DNA of 64,000 bases from Gilvimarinus chinensis DSM 19667 (GTDB lineage Bacteria > Pseudomonadota > Gammaproteobacteria > Pseudomonadales > Cellvibrionaceae), in the NCBI RefSeq assembly GCF_000377745.1, contig NZ_KB898709.1:315001-379000 (forward strand), given 5' to 3'. Shown in pieces: positions 18,888 to 26,951 of the stretch. Numbering within the stretch: position 1 is the stretch's first letter; each line of letters begins with the position of its first letter. The translations under genes and the position numbers were made by a program. The notes under the pieces are model-generated. The model was not told where the DNA came from and searched no databases. It was given only the letters and a program-made list of their open reading frames with translations.

Positions 18888-18945
18888 AGTAATCTCCTCG
18901 CCGCAGACGCACTGCGGGCTTTAAACACGAAAAAAGGTGAAGTTT

Positions 18946-19284
18946 TTAAACGTGGTTAAAGACGGGAGGAGCCCGAGCAATAAAAGCGAGGATGGCGTCG
19001 GCCGCCGAGCGGGAGGCCTGCCCCAGAGAGGTACTGGCCACACCGTGGCGCACCAGAGCCGATTCACCCACCCGAATCACATCGTGATCGGGCTCATCGA
19101 GTGTCTCGGGAACCTGAGACAAATCAACCGCAACGAGATTAACGGCAAACGAGTCTAGCGTCGATTCTGGGTCAGCGTTGTGGGGCTGCCCCGCCAGAGA
19201 CATTACCAGCAGCAATAGGGGCACAAGCCACAGGCCGGATAAACGGCGCGGCTGGTTAACCTTTGTTGCGTGGAATGTGTTCAT
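18946..19284 (-). CDS. Small exported or membrane-anchored protein, unknown
   Basis: A 112-residue protein. Residues about 16-34 (LSGLWLVPLLLLVMSLAG) form a signal peptide or membrane anchor, followed by an acidic segment and an Ala-rich end. ATG 19284 is preferred over TTG 19299 because AGGA lies five bases before it. I recognise no family. It lies 58 bases upstream of the CBS gene on the same strand. Low conservation or a spurious ORF cannot be excluded. Confidence 0.45.
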   Translation of the reverse strand: MNTFHATKVNQPRRLSGLWLVPLLLLVMSLAGQPHNADPESTLDSFAVNLVAVDLSQVPETLDEPDHDVIRVGESALVRHGVASTSLGQASRSAADAILAFIARAPPVFNHV

Positions 19285-19370
19285 GGTGATCCTGTACAAA
19301 AACTGGCCTTTGAGCCTGTCTAACTGATATAAGGTTTTGGGGCTGTTATTTCAATGGGCTTATAAAAACT

Positions 19371-19786
19371 TTACCAGTCCATTTTTTGTTTTATCAGTTT
19401 TTTCAGCAGCTCGGCGTTAGCACGATTGTGCCCAACCCGTGGGTGCTGGCCATAACCGGTAAACGGAAAAATAACGGTAGCGAACTCGCCCTGCGGGTAT
19501 AAATCGCGCATGTTCGCCGTTGCCTTCTCTATAGACTCAGGCCAGAGAGAACCCTCGGCGGTGGCATCCATACTCCCCAACGCGGTAATCATAAGTGCGC
19601 CGGGGTAGTGTTCATACACCTAAAAAACGAATCACCCTTTCTTCGCCCTGAGAGTGTTTTACCAACGCCAGCTGATGCTCGTCGGCGTAAAAACTCAGAG
19701 CAACATCTAACCGCCAAGCAGGGCGAGCCAACAGAATGCTCTTGGCATTTTCCAAGTTTGATCAAACGCACATTATAAGGGCTCAT
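19371..19786 (-). pseudogene. Frameshifted small protein gene, unknown family
   Basis: Three minus-strand frames join into one plausible protein of about 138 residues. The first starts at ATG 19786. The second gives ENAKSILLARPAWRLDVAL and stops near 19614. The third, from 19619, gives EHYPGALMITALGSMDAT and runs to the stop at 19371. One extra G at 19752-19753 and one at 19619-19620 explain both breaks. The start codon overlaps the end of the upstream small gene, which suggests translational coupling. No family recognised. Sequencing error is an alternative. Confidence 0.5.
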
Positions 19787-19952
19787 TGTCGTCGTCCTTA
19801 TGAATCAGCACCACTTCACTCCCAGAGGGCAGCCGAATGCGGGTAACCCGTATTCCCGCATCCTTTTCCAGTGCGGCCGATTCGGCAGCGCCCACAGGCG
19901 GTGGCTTTTTCGGTTTTAACAACCGAAGGTATTTTTGAATAAACGCAAACAT
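19773..19952 (-). CDS. Small basic/proline-rich protein, unknown
   Basis: A 59-residue protein beginning MFAFIQKYLRLLKPKKPP and ending in an acidic KDDDNEPL tail. ATG 19952 has AAGGAG about nine bases upstream, which favours it over the TTG at 19991. It overlaps the start of the broken downstream gene by 14 bases, so they were probably one translational unit. No family recognised; no signal peptide is convincing. The downstream partner is disrupted, so the pair may be decaying. Confidence 0.5.
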   Translation of the reverse strand: MFAFIQKYLRLLKPKKPPPVGAAESAALEKDAGIRVTRIRLPSGSEVVLIHKDDDNEPL

Positions 19953-20247
19953 CCCCAACACTCCTTGTGTATAGGGCCAATAGCGCGGCAACGAGATTAG
20001 ATAAAAAAGAGGTCTAACAAGGCCGCGGTCTATACGCGGCCCCTGTTATTTTCAGATAAATTCCAGATACCGCCGATCAGCCATGCATACACCGCTTGCC
20101 CAATGGCACAGGCCAGTGCAAGTCGGAGTGTTCATTGTTCGCATGATGGTGTTCATTGCTGATTGCCAGTATGGAATTTAGTTATAGCTACTGTTAATTA
20201 TGGAATAAGCAGCCAGGCCGCAATGGTACAGGCATTAAACAGGCCGC

Positions 20248-22095
20248 TCAAGACTTAACCAACACAAATTCGATGAGCACATACAAAATAAATACCGCCA
20301 ACAACATAACCGCCGAATACATCATTTGCGGATGACGCAAACGCCATAGGTGTTTGTTTTGCTGCCAGGCAGACAACTTGTGCCCGTGCTTTAGCCGGGG
20401 ATAAACCCACCGCTTAAGCTCAGCCTCGTGGAAAAACCGCAGGTTCGGATTGCCCAGTGCTATCGCCACCTGATCGGCACAGATAAAGTGCTGGCTGTAG
20501 GCAAGCTCATTACCCTTGGCGATGGTGCGAGCGCCCTTGCCGTCCACCAACACCAAAGACTCACCGATCACCCCAAGCTTTGACGCGGATAAAAAACGGA
20601 ATAGCCCCTGCACACCCCAACTCACCACGCCCAGAAACATCACCATGATCAGCCCAAGCTGCATAATACTGGCGGGCGCCTTAGAATCGCTCAGGTAAAG
20701 CACAACTACCGCAACAAGCATTAGTGCCCAAATGCCCCAGATGATTTTCGGCAGCCAGTGATGCCAGGGCTTAAGTGCCGAGTCTAACCAGAGTACATCC
20801 CCAGTACCCGTAGGGGTTATCTCGCCGTCTACGCTAAACGTTGCACCCTTCGTTGCCGAACGAAACGCCGCTCGTGTTTGTTCTTTCTCAAGCATCCAGG
20901 CGGCGGCAAACCCACCAATAAAAATGACAACAAATAGCCCCAAGGCAATGTATTCAAACCGTTTATAGCGGCCGTATTGCGCAAGATACTCTTGTTCCAA
21001 AGCCTGTAAGCTCGCGGACTCTGTCGTTTGCACGCGGCCGGTTTGCGGATGGATGCGCACCAGCTTTGGCTCGGCAAAATCGGTCAACCATAAGCCGCCT
21101 TGCCAGTATTGCAGCGCCAAGGGGTCGGTTAGTCCGGCATCGCTCAGAACGTTTTTTGTCAGCGGCTGAGTTATCTTGCCAGCGGGATCAACCAACGCAA
21201 GCCTGCCCCGGGCCATGGCATTATTGGCCACCAGCACCCAGAAGCCCTCGGGCGAAGCCGTCATTTGATGAGGCCACCGATGCTCACCTTGCAGGGTCAC
21301 TTGGTGGCTTTGCAGCTCGCGGGCAAAGGTATCGGTTTGCGTATCCAACTGCACCAAACGATGATGATTAGTGTCGGCAAGCCACAGCGAACCTTTCGTG
21401 AATTCCTTACTGGGCTCTAACCCAGCGTCTAAATCGGTGTTTAACAATACGAGTTGATTGGGAAATTGAAAGCCCTCATGGCGTGACGCCAACACCTCGC
21501 CTTCGGCACTTAATTTGTACAGGCTATGGTCGGCGGTATCGGCGAGGTAAATGATGTTTTGCGCCCGATCAATCACAAAGCGCATGCTGCGCGCGGGCTT
21601 TACGCTTGAATAAGCAAGAGGCTGGCAATTTAACGGGCTAAGTACGCAGCGGTAGAACCCGGTCGGCCGCTCGCCAGGAGCCTCTTCACCCGCCTTCTGC
21701 CGCCCCTGACGCAAGCGAAAAAAAGCGGCCAGATTTTGCATCACACCCGGCGGGTTGGCGCGGTGGTAAATCAGCAAATCGCCGTTGGCAAAAAAATCAA
21801 ATTCACCGATCGGCTGCAAGCGTTCCGGCATTAACTCTACCGTTTTGCGCTCGCGGCCCTGCGCATTCAGCCAAACAAAAGAGCGATCAAAATTTACCAC
21901 CAGCTCGCTCTGCTGCAGGCGCATAAAGCCATAACCTAACAAGCCGGCTCGCTGCGCCCCGGCCCACAAGTACAAGCCAAGCACCAACAGTACCAGCGCA
22001 ATAATAACGGCCGCCGCCACTTTGGATTTAAACGGCATGCTTTTGCGGGCCTGTTGGCTAGAGTTTGGTGCGGGTGGTTGTGCGGATCCCTGCAT
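20248..22095 (-). CDS. Membrane-anchored beta-propeller (NHL-like) protein
   Basis: A 615-residue protein. A Lys-rich N-terminus leads into one membrane segment (about 25-46). Residues about 70-370 contain repeated YLADTADHSLYKL and LWLADTNHHRLVQLD blades typical of NHL/SMP-30 propellers. Further membrane segments lie at about 385-405, 450-470 and 480-505, then a PH-like soluble stretch and a final membrane helix at the C-terminus. It is likely an inner-membrane protein with a periplasmic propeller; ligand or partner unknown. Transcribed divergently from the FAD oxidoreductase. The 295-base gap downstream has only a weak hairpin (20021-20042). Confidence 0.7.
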   Translation of the reverse strand: MQGSAQPPAPNSSQQARKSMPFKSKVAAAVIIALVLLVLGLYLWAGAQRAGLLGYGFMRLQQSELVVNFDRSFVWLNAQGRERKTVELMPERLQPIGEFDFFANGDLLIYHRANPPGVMQNLAAFFRLRQGRQKAGEEAPGERPTGFYRCVLSPLNCQPLAYSSVKPARSMRFVIDRAQNIIYLADTADHSLYKLSAEGEVLASRHEGFQFPNQLVLLNTDLDAGLEPSKEFTKGSLWLADTNHHRLVQLDTQTDTFARELQSHQVTLQGEHRWPHQMTASPEGFWVLVANNAMARGRLALVDPAGKITQPLTKNVLSDAGLTDPLALQYWQGGLWLTDFAEPKLVRIHPQTGRVQTTESASLQALEQEYLAQYGRYKRFEYIALGLFVVIFIGGFAAAWMLEKEQTRAAFRSATKGATFSVDGEITPTGTGDVLWLDSALKPWHHWLPKIIWGIWALMLVAVVVLYLSDSKAPASIMQLGLIMVMFLGVVSWGVQGLFRFLSASKLGVIGESLVLVDGKGARTIAKGNELAYSQHFICADQVAIALGNPNLRFFHEAELKRWVYPRLKHGHKLSAWQQNKHLWRLRHPQMMYSAVMLLAVFILYVLIEFVLVKS

Positions 22096-22227
22096 TGATA
22101 TTCCCTATCACAATAAAAGTCGCAAATAGTAATCAAGTTTCGCAAGGCTGTCAGCCGCAAGCCCCGGCAAAAAACCGCAATAGCCGATATACTACGCGCC
22201 CTAACGCACACAGCCATTAAGAGAGTT

Positions 22228-23439
22228 ATGTCAGCAACCTCATCCGAGACTTACATCAACCTGGATGTCGCCGTTATAGGCGGGGGCATCGCCGGGTTGT
22301 GGCTGCTGGATCGCCTGCGCCAATCGGGCTATTGCACCGCGCTGCTGAGTAAAGGCCCGTTGGGCACCGAGCAAACGGTAGCCTCTCAGGGCATGATTCA
22401 CGGTGGAGTTAAGTACACCCTAACGGGCACGCTGTCTGGCGCCTCTGAGGCAATTGCCGACATGCCCGCACACTGGCGCGCCTGCCTGGCGGGCGACGGT
22501 GATGTGGATCTGCGCAACACAAAAATACTCAGTGACCACTTTTATATGTGGTCATCCTCCACCCTGGGTAAACTCACCAGCTTTTTTGCCAGCCGCGCCC
22601 TGCGCGGGCGCGTGGAGAAAGTTGCTAAATCAGACCGCCCCGCCCTGTTCGACAACCCGGCGTTTAGCGGCAGCTTATATAAGCTGGTAGACATGGTAGT
22701 GGACGTCCCGTCGCTGGTGGCGAACCTTGCCGATAACAACGCCGGACACATTTTCCAGCTGAATGCCGAACACCAATGGCGCCGCAAGAGCAAAGTGGCC
22801 GAATTACAGCTTGGTAATGGCACGGTGATCCGCGCACGCCAGTTTATTTTTACCGCCGGTAAAGGCAACCAGGCACTGCTGCAGGCACTGGAGGCAGACA
22901 AACCGGAACAGCAAATTCGCCCCCTGCGGCAACTGGTGGTACGCCATAACAACCCTTACGCATTTTACGGCCACTGCCTGGGCGCCGAGAAAACCCCGCG
23001 CCTGACCATTTCCAGTCACCCATCAGCCGACGGCAGAATGGTGTGGTACTTGGGTGGCAGCCTTGCCGAGGAAGGCTACCAGCTCAGCGACGCCGAGCTA
23101 ATAGCCAAAGGCCGGGCCGAACTGACACAGCTGTTTCCCTGGTTGGATTTTGCCAGTGCCGAATTTTCCACCCTTTATATAGAGCGCGCCGAACCCAAAC
23201 AGCCGGGCCTGGTCAGGCCTGACCAGGCCTACGCCGAGCCCGTACCCGGGCTGGACAACGTGACCGTGGCCTGGCCGACGAAACTCACGTTAACACCCAA
23301 CATGGCGCACCAGGTGCTGGAACAACAGGCTCTCGCGCAACAGCCCTCACCCGCTGCGGCGGACGCACAGGCATTAACGGCATTACGCGCACAACTATCC
23401 CCGCCACACGTGGCACCTTTGCCGTGGGAGACAACATGA
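22228..23439 (+). CDS. FAD-dependent oxidoreductase (DAO family)
   Basis: A 403-residue protein with the FAD-binding fingerprint VAVIGGGIAGLWLLDRL (about 14-30) and the DAO-family segment TVASQGMIHGGVKYTL. These enzymes oxidise amino acids, glycerol-phosphate or related substrates; the substrate is not clear here. A TATACT at 22188-22193 could be its -10 element but no good -35 is visible. Its TGA overlaps the ATG of the aldo/keto reductase gene (ATGA), so the two redox enzymes are translationally coupled and probably act together. hisI and hisE follow. Confidence 0.85.
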   Translation: MSATSSETYINLDVAVIGGGIAGLWLLDRLRQSGYCTALLSKGPLGTEQTVASQGMIHGGVKYTLTGTLSGASEAIADMPAHWRACLAGDGDVDLRNTKILSDHFYMWSSSTLGKLTSFFASRALRGRVEKVAKSDRPALFDNPAFSGSLYKLVDMVVDVPSLVANLADNNAGHIFQLNAEHQWRRKSKVAELQLGNGTVIRARQFIFTAGKGNQALLQALEADKPEQQIRPLRQLVVRHNNPYAFYGHCLGAEKTPRLTISSHPSADGRMVWYLGGSLAEEGYQLSDAELIAKGRAELTQLFPWLDFASAEFSTLYIERAEPKQPGLVRPDQAYAEPVPGLDNVTVAWPTKLTLTPNMAHQVLEQQALAQQPSPAAADAQALTALRAQLSPPHVAPLPWETT

Positions 23440-24227
23440 GCAGCTTTCATCAGCGCCCCCTGGGCCAAAGCGGATTAACCCTCAGCGCCATCGGCTGGGG
23501 CACGGTAAAACTTGGCCGCAATCAAGGGGTGAAATACCCCAGCCGTTTTGAGCTGCCCAGCGACGCTGACGCCGCGCGGCTGCTAGACACGGCACACGAG
23601 TGTGGCATTAACCTGCTCGATACCGCTCCGGCTTACGGCATTAGCGAAGAGCGCCTGGGAAAGCTGCTGGGCAGCAGCGCTCATGACTGGGTCATCAGCA
23701 GTAAAACCGGCGAAGAGTACATAGACGGCGTCAGTCACTTTGACTTTAGCGCCGAGCATACTCGCCGCAGTGTTGAACGGTCACTAAAGCGCCTGAACCG
23801 CGACTGGCTGGACATTGTGCTCGTACACTCGGACGGTAACGATGTAGACGTCATAGAAAACACGGGCGCTTTCGAAACCCTGGCCAAGCTGAAACAAGAA
23901 GGCTACATTCGCGCCTTTGGCATGTCGACCAAAACCGTCGCCGGAGGCATTCTGGCCGCGCGCGAATCCGACTGCGTTATGGTGACCTACAATCCGGGCC
24001 ATACCGAAGAGCAACCGGTGATTGATGAGTGCCTGCGTTTAAACAAAGGGGTGCTGTTAAAAAAAGCACTGGCCAGCGGCCATTTAAACAGCGATGATGC
24101 CGACCCTGTGCAAACCAGCCTGGATTTTGCCTACGCCCACAAAGGCGTTACCAGTGCCATTATTGGCACCATCAATCCGCAGCATTTACGTGATAACATC
24201 GCCAAAGCGAAACGGAGCCTGGCATGA
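23436..24227 (+). CDS. Aldo/keto reductase
   Basis: A 263-residue TIM-barrel NAD(P)H-dependent oxidoreductase. The active-site tetrad is visible: Asp and Tyr in LLDTAPAYG, Lys in ISSKTG and His in IVLVHSDG. The C-terminal nucleotide-binding end [16 protein letters not shown] is normal. ATG 23436 is chosen over GTG 23424 because it overlaps the upstream TGA. Its own TGA overlaps hisI's ATG, so FAD oxidoreductase, reductase and hisI form a tightly coupled set. Substrate unknown. Confidence 0.88.
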   Translation: MSSFHQRPLGQSGLTLSAIGWGTVKLGRNQGVKYPSRFELPSDADAARLLDTAHECGINLLDTAPAYGISEERLGKLLGSSAHDWVISSKTGEEYIDGVSHFDFSAEHTRRSVERSLKRLNRDWLDIVLVHSDGNDVDVIENTGAFETLAKLKQEGYIRAFGMSTKTVAGGILAARESDCVMVTYNPGHTEEQPVIDECLRLNKGVLLKKALASGHLNSDDADPVQTSLDFAYAHKGVTSAIIGTINPQHLRDNIAKAKRSLA

Positions 24228-24619
24228 CACAAGCGAGCGCGAGCGATTGGCTCGACGACGTAAAATGGGACGACAACGGGCTAGTGCCCGCCATCGCCCA
24301 AGACCACCAAAGCGGCCGCATTTTAATGATGGCCTGGATGAACCGCGAGGCACTGGCACTGACCGCAGCGGAAGGCCGCGCTATTTACTGGTCGCGTTCG
24401 CGTGGCAAGTTATGGCGCAAGGGCGAGTCGTCCGGCCATGTGCAAAAACTGCACGACATGCGCCTGGACTGCGACGCGGATGTGATTGTGCTGCACGTTG
24501 AACAACTCGGCGGTATTGCCTGTCACACCGGGCGCGAAAGCTGTTTTTACCGCACCTATAAAGATGGCAGCTGGCAAACAGTAGACCCGGTACTAAAAGA
24601 CCCAAGCGAGATTTATTAA
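24224..24619 (+). CDS. hisI: Phosphoribosyl-AMP cyclohydrolase
   Basis: A 131-residue zinc enzyme for the third step of histidine synthesis. It has [18 protein letters not shown], then DCDADVIVL and the metal-binding [12 protein letters not shown] Cys residues. It is a single-domain protein, not the HisIE fusion found in enteric bacteria. Its ATG overlaps the TGA of the aldo/keto reductase, and its last base overlaps the first base of hisE. The rest of the his operon is not in this window. Confidence 0.96.
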   Translation: MTQASASDWLDDVKWDDNGLVPAIAQDHQSGRILMMAWMNREALALTAAEGRAIYWSRSRGKLWRKGESSGHVQKLHDMRLDCDADVIVLHVEQLGGIACHTGRESCFYRTYKDGSWQTVDPVLKDPSEIY

Positions 24620-24960
24620 TGAGCGACACGCAACATATTCTGGCCGAGCTGACGCGTATTCTGGAGGCACGTAAAAACGCGGCCGACGGCGAAAAATCCT
24701 ACGTCGCCAGCCTGCATCAAAAAGGCTTGAATAAAATTTTGGAAAAAGTCGGCGAGGAAGCCACAGAAACCATTCTGGCGGCCAAAGACGCCCAAGCCAG
24801 CGGCGACAAACGCGAGTTAATTGCCGAGACCGCTGACTTATGGTTCCACTCGCTGGTGATGCTGTCGCACCTGGATGAATCCGCCGACAGCGTATTAAAT
24901 GAACTGGCCCGTCGCTTTGGCGTTTCCGGGCACGACGAAAAAGCCGCGCGTAAACCCTAA
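24619..24960 (+). CDS. hisE: Phosphoribosyl-ATP pyrophosphatase
   Basis: A 113-residue all-helical enzyme that removes pyrophosphate from PR-ATP, the second step of histidine synthesis. It has the MazG-like signature [14 protein letters not shown] followed by [13 protein letters not shown]. Starts on the last base of hisI, and is followed after 34 bases by tatA. The pairing hisI-hisE-tatABC is well known in pseudomonads, where ubiB precedes it; here ubiB is about 13 kb away. Confidence 0.95.
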   Translation: MSDTQHILAELTRILEARKNAADGEKSYVASLHQKGLNKILEKVGEEATETILAAKDAQASGDKRELIAETADLWFHSLVMLSHLDESADSVLNELARRFGVSGHDEKAARKP

Positions 24961-24994
24961 GCGCAGGCACCATTGATTATTTGAGGAAATCACT

Positions 24995-25228
24995 ATGGCT
25001 GGCATCAGTATCTGGCAACTGTTAATTGTACTCGCCATCGTCATTATGCTGTTTGGCACCAAGCGTCTGCGTGGCATGGGCTCGGATTTAGGCGAAGCCA
25101 TTAAAGGCTTTAAAAAGTCTGTGAGCGACGAAGACAAAGAGCAAGACACGAAAAAAATCGACGCCGATGCTGCCGACAGCGCTAACGCCGACACCGCGAA
25201 AAGCGACGATAAAACCAAAAGCCTCTAA
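24995..25228 (+). CDS. tatA: Sec-independent translocase subunit TatA
   Basis: A 77-residue protein with a short N-terminal membrane helix (about 5-20), the hinge LFGTKRLR and an amphipathic helix [15 protein letters not shown], followed by a charged Asp/Lys-rich tail. TatA oligomers form the pathway for folded proteins across the inner membrane. GAGGAAA lies before the ATG. First of tatABC; nine bases separate it from tatB. Confidence 0.95.
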   Translation: MAGISIWQLLIVLAIVIMLFGTKRLRGMGSDLGEAIKGFKKSVSDEDKEQDTKKIDADAADSANADTAKSDDKTKSL

Positions 25229-25237
25229 GACCTAAAC

Positions 25238-25648
25238 GTGTTTGATATCGGCTTTTTTGAGCTGCTGGTGATCGCCATTGTCTCGCTGGTGATTATCGGC
25301 CCCGAGCGCCTGCCCGAAACGGTGCGCAGCGTTAGCCTGTGGATTGGCCGGCTTAAGCGCAGCCTGCGCGAAACCCGCAGCGAAATTGAAAAGCAAATTG
25401 GCGCCGATGATATTCGTCGCCAACTGCACAATGAAGAAATTATGCGCAACCTCGAGGCCACCCGCCGCGACATCGAGCAGGCCGTAGACCCAGAGCGCTC
25501 CAAGCGTATGCACGGCCACTATGGCCCACCCAGCGAAGCACCCATGCACGCCCACGGCGAAGCGGACCACGAGAGCAACACCAGTCACGAAAGCAGCGCC
25601 AATCCAGAGAGCGACGCTCCTAAAGCGGACGATGCCAGCAAATCATGA
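25238..25648 (+). CDS. tatB: Sec-independent translocase subunit TatB
   Basis: A 136-residue protein beginning MFDIGFFELLVIAIVSL with the conserved PERLPE hinge and a long amphipathic helix, as in TatB. The C-terminal third is rich in His, Ser, Glu and Asp and looks disordered. It binds twin-arginine signal peptides with TatC. The start is GTG at 25238. The TGA overlaps the tatC ATG. Confidence 0.95.
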   Translation: MFDIGFFELLVIAIVSLVIIGPERLPETVRSVSLWIGRLKRSLRETRSEIEKQIGADDIRRQLHNEEIMRNLEATRRDIEQAVDPERSKRMHGHYGPPSEAPMHAHGEADHESNTSHESSANPESDAPKADDASKS

Positions 25649-26409
25649 GCGACTCCAACGATCAAGAGCTGCCCTTGGTGCAGCATTTAATAGAGCTGCG
25701 CAACCGCTTGCTGCGCGCCATTCTAGTAACGGGTATTGTCTGCGCCTGCCTGCTGCCGTTTTCGGCCGAAATTTACGATTTTGCCTCCAAGCCGCTGCAG
25801 GTTTACCTGCCTGAAAACAGCCAGATGATCGCTACGGAAGTGGCATCGCCCTTTTTAACCCCGTTTAAACTCACCCTGTTTCTGGCATTTGTCATCAGCA
25901 TTCCGTTTATTTTGTATCAGGCCTGGGCTTTTATTGCACCGGGCTTGTACAAGCACGAGAAGCAGCTGGCGCTGCCCATTCTCGCCTCATCGGTCCTGCT
26001 GTTTTACGCCGGAATGGCGTTCGCCTACTTTGTGGTATTTCCGCTGGTATTCGGTTTTTTTACCTCGGTGGGGCCTGCCAATGTCGCCATCATGACGGAC
26101 ATCAGCCGATATCTGGACTTTGTTTTAAAGCTGTTTTTCGCCTTTGGCGTAGCGTTTGAAATCCCGATCGCCGCGGTGCTGTTGATTCTTGCCGGTGTGG
26201 TCACACCCGATGGCCTGGCCAAAAAGCGCCCTTACATTATTGTGGGCTGCTTTATTATCGGCATGCTGCTCACGCCGCCCGATGTGGTATCACAAACACT
26301 GTTGGCATTACCCATGTGGCTGCTGTTTGAGGCCGGGGTGTTTTTTGGGCGCTTGCTGTATCGCAAGCACGGCACTACCGAAACGAATCATGAAAGTAGC
26401 GGCGAGTAA
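25645..26409 (+). CDS. tatC: Sec-independent translocase subunit TatC
   Basis: A 254-residue inner-membrane protein with six membrane segments, the signal-peptide-binding core of the Tat translocase. It has the N-terminal HLIELRNRLLRA block and the conserved Glu in FVISIPFILYQAWAFIAPGLY region. The ATG overlaps tatB's stop (ATGA). It ends the operon. No clear terminator lies in the 66 bases before the convergent DUF2061 gene. Confidence 0.96.
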   Translation: MSDSNDQELPLVQHLIELRNRLLRAILVTGIVCACLLPFSAEIYDFASKPLQVYLPENSQMIATEVASPFLTPFKLTLFLAFVISIPFILYQAWAFIAPGLYKHEKQLALPILASSVLLFYAGMAFAYFVVFPLVFGFFTSVGPANVAIMTDISRYLDFVLKLFFAFGVAFEIPIAAVLLILAGVVTPDGLAKKRPYIIVGCFIIGMLLTPPDVVSQTLLALPMWLLFEAGVFFGRLLYRKHGTTETNHESSGE

Positions 26410-26475
26410 GCCCCTGAAAGCTCCACACTGAAGTAACAGCAAAAGGCACAGGAAATACAACCCTGCGCCTCTGCG

Positions 26476-26688
26476 TTACATGGCTCTGTGAGCGAATACC
26501 TCTACAACGGAATCCTTATTGCTCGCCCACCGGTTCCATCCCATCTCGTGGAAGTAGAACGCCACTGTGTTTACCGCTGGTTCAACCAGCGCCACTGCGC
26601 TGCCGATTAAAATATCGCCGGTTAACAGGTAAGTCACTGTGAACGCGACGGTGAAGTGCAATACAGCAAAGGTGATTGTCTTAGTCAT
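26476..26688 (-). CDS. DUF2061 small membrane protein
   Basis: A 70-residue protein with two hydrophobic segments: FAVLHFTVAFTVTYLLTG and, after DILIGSAVALVEPAVNT, a second ending before AFYFHEMGWNRW. This is the layout of the DUF2061 family, and the FYFHE(x)W-like end is typical. Role unknown. GGAGGC lies before the ATG. A possible Fur box lies about 50 bases upstream (26736-26750). The gene converges with tatC. Confidence 0.8.
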   Translation of the reverse strand: MTKTITFAVLHFTVAFTVTYLLTGDILIGSAVALVEPAVNTVAFYFHEMGWNRWASNKDSVVEVFAHRAM

Positions 26689-26735
26689 TACCGCCTCCGG
26701 TTAAGTATTTAAGTGAATCAACAACCTTGAGTTAA

Positions 26736-26750
26736 TAATAACCATTCTCA
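26736..26750 (-). promoter_or_regulatory. Possible Fur box
   Basis: On the minus strand the 15-mer TGAGAATGGTTATTA matches the 7-1-7 Fur consensus TGATAATGATTATCA at 12 of 15 positions. It lies 48 bases upstream of the DUF2061 gene start and about 200 bases upstream of the chemoreceptor. Match only; regulation is inferred. Confidence 0.35.
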
Positions 26751-26951
26751 TTTTATCACCCTAAACAATCGTAGCTATGAATATAATAATTCAAAGCTAT
26801 TAAGACACCCTTCACTGAACTTGATGTGCAGGCATGACTGGCCCTGTAAATCGGTACCTAACCGTAAATTAATAATAAATATCCTTTTCCTCTTTAATGT
26901 AGTAACAATCGGCCGATAACCTATTGTCGCTGCACTCAGAAAGGATAGGCC

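Noticed and set aside
20021-20042. Hairpin GGCCGCG/CGCGGCC after the propeller gene as a terminator
   Set aside because: The T run is about ten bases too far from the stem for a standard intrinsic terminator; left unannotated.
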